DNA of 6,205 bases, taken from contig JAFAPG010000171.1 in NCBI GenBank assembly GCA_019247235.1, forward strand, positions 1 through 6,205. Reading direction: 5' to 3'. Under the pieces are notes generated by a model. The model was given only the letters and a program-made list of their open reading frames with translations. It made no database searches and was not told the DNA's origin. The position numbers and the translations under genes were made by a program. Position 1 is the stretch's first letter, and each line of letters opens with the position of its first letter. Positions 5,875-6,205 of the stretch are shown one piece after another. Source of the stretch: Acidobacteriota bacterium. Lineage in GTDB: Bacteria; Acidobacteriota; Terriglobia; Terriglobales; Acidobacteriaceae.

Positions 5875-6205
5875 CTATTGCCCTTCTGACGCAGGCTGGA
5901 CGATCTCATGTAGCGTGGCCCAGCCCGTGGGACTCGGGGCATAGCGGACCAAGATGAGCATAGTCCGACCTTTGAACAAGAAAGCCGCGCCACCTTGCTT
6001 GGGGGTGCCTCTGAGGGAGAACAAGATTTGCTCGGTCGCGATGTCCCCATGAACGCTCAGAATCTCAACATCATTTTGCAGGAATTCCAGGCCGTAATGC
6101 TCGAATGTGGAACGGAGGTCTGCCTCGAGCGCACCGCGTCCGATCAAATATCTGTCATAGGCGAGCGCTTTGGTAACGTCGGGGTGATGATAGGACAAGA
6201 TGGCA
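5875..6205 (-). CDS. NTF2-like (SnoaL/DUF4440-type) protein, C-terminal part (5' end outside window)
   Basis: On the minus strand, a frame enters from the right edge and ends at TAG 5877-5875, giving 110 whole codons. It is still open at base 6204 (Ala-Ile-Leu before SYHHPDV). The true start is therefore probably outside the window, and TTG 6198 is not needed as a start. The sequence fits the cone-shaped NTF2/SnoaL fold: a helical piece GRGALEADLRSTFEHYG, then strands DVEILSVHGDIATEQILFSL, GAAFLFKGRTMLILVRYA, and TGWATLHEIVQPA, the last resembling the common closing strand W-I-REV-QPA of these proteins. The fold is used by isomerases, dehydratases and many uncharacterised small proteins, so no reaction can be named and no catalytic residue is certain. 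It is transcribed towards the lactonase gene (convergent), with the transposase stub in between on the same strand. Confidence 0.7.
   Translation of the reverse strand, partial: AILSYHHPDVTKALAYDRYLIGRGALEADLRSTFEHYGLEFLQNDVEILSVHGDIATEQILFSLRGTPKQGGAAFLFKGRTMLILVRYAPSPTGWATLHEIVQPASEGQ

Overview
The window looks like a bacterial chromosome segment of moderately high GC. The best guess is Acidobacteriota or a similar soil lineage. That guess rests on the style of the proteins: a ThiE tail followed by large APC permeases, a secreted 7-bladed lactonase-type propeller, and a relic of a small cytochrome c of a type I associate with that phylum. No rRNA, tRNA or other marker is present, so the assignment is an inference.

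Layout. (1) At the left edge is the 3' end of a thiamine-phosphate synthase gene (thiE). It is followed after 26 bases by an APC-superfamily amino acid permease of the LAT/SteT-like type (226-1791). After another 25 bases comes a second APC permease of the cationic amino acid transporter (CAT/YfnA-like) type (1817-3328). All three are on the plus strand with tight spacing and look like one transcription unit. (2) Directly after the CAT permease, 3335-3785 is a decayed, frameshifted copy of the last ~154 codons of a CAT permease, collinear with its intact neighbour and ending in the same Met-Ala-Asp-stop tail. (3) 3786-4384 has no intact gene, but its 3' half (about 4126-4323) reads as a broken small cytochrome c: the haem motif is mutated and the frame is interrupted. 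(4) 4385-5557 encodes an exported beta-propeller lactonase-family protein. (5) 5558-5874 has no intact gene. It holds an 18-bp perfect palindrome and, on the minus strand, the N-terminal stub of what looks like an IS5-type transposase. (6) At the right edge, on the minus strand, is the C-terminal ~110 residues of an NTF2-like (SnoaL/DUF4440-type) protein whose 5' end lies outside the window.

Functionally, the left part is amino acid uptake downstream of a thiamine gene, and the lactonase-family protein is a stand-alone exported enzyme or binding protein. The striking property of the window is the density of gene relics: three separate pseudogenes lie in about 2.4 kb between 3335 and 5779. I see no CRISPR array, defence system, RNA gene or biosynthetic cluster, and no convincing sign of a new multi-gene system. 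The interesting content is the fossil record of duplication, decay and probable transposon activity.
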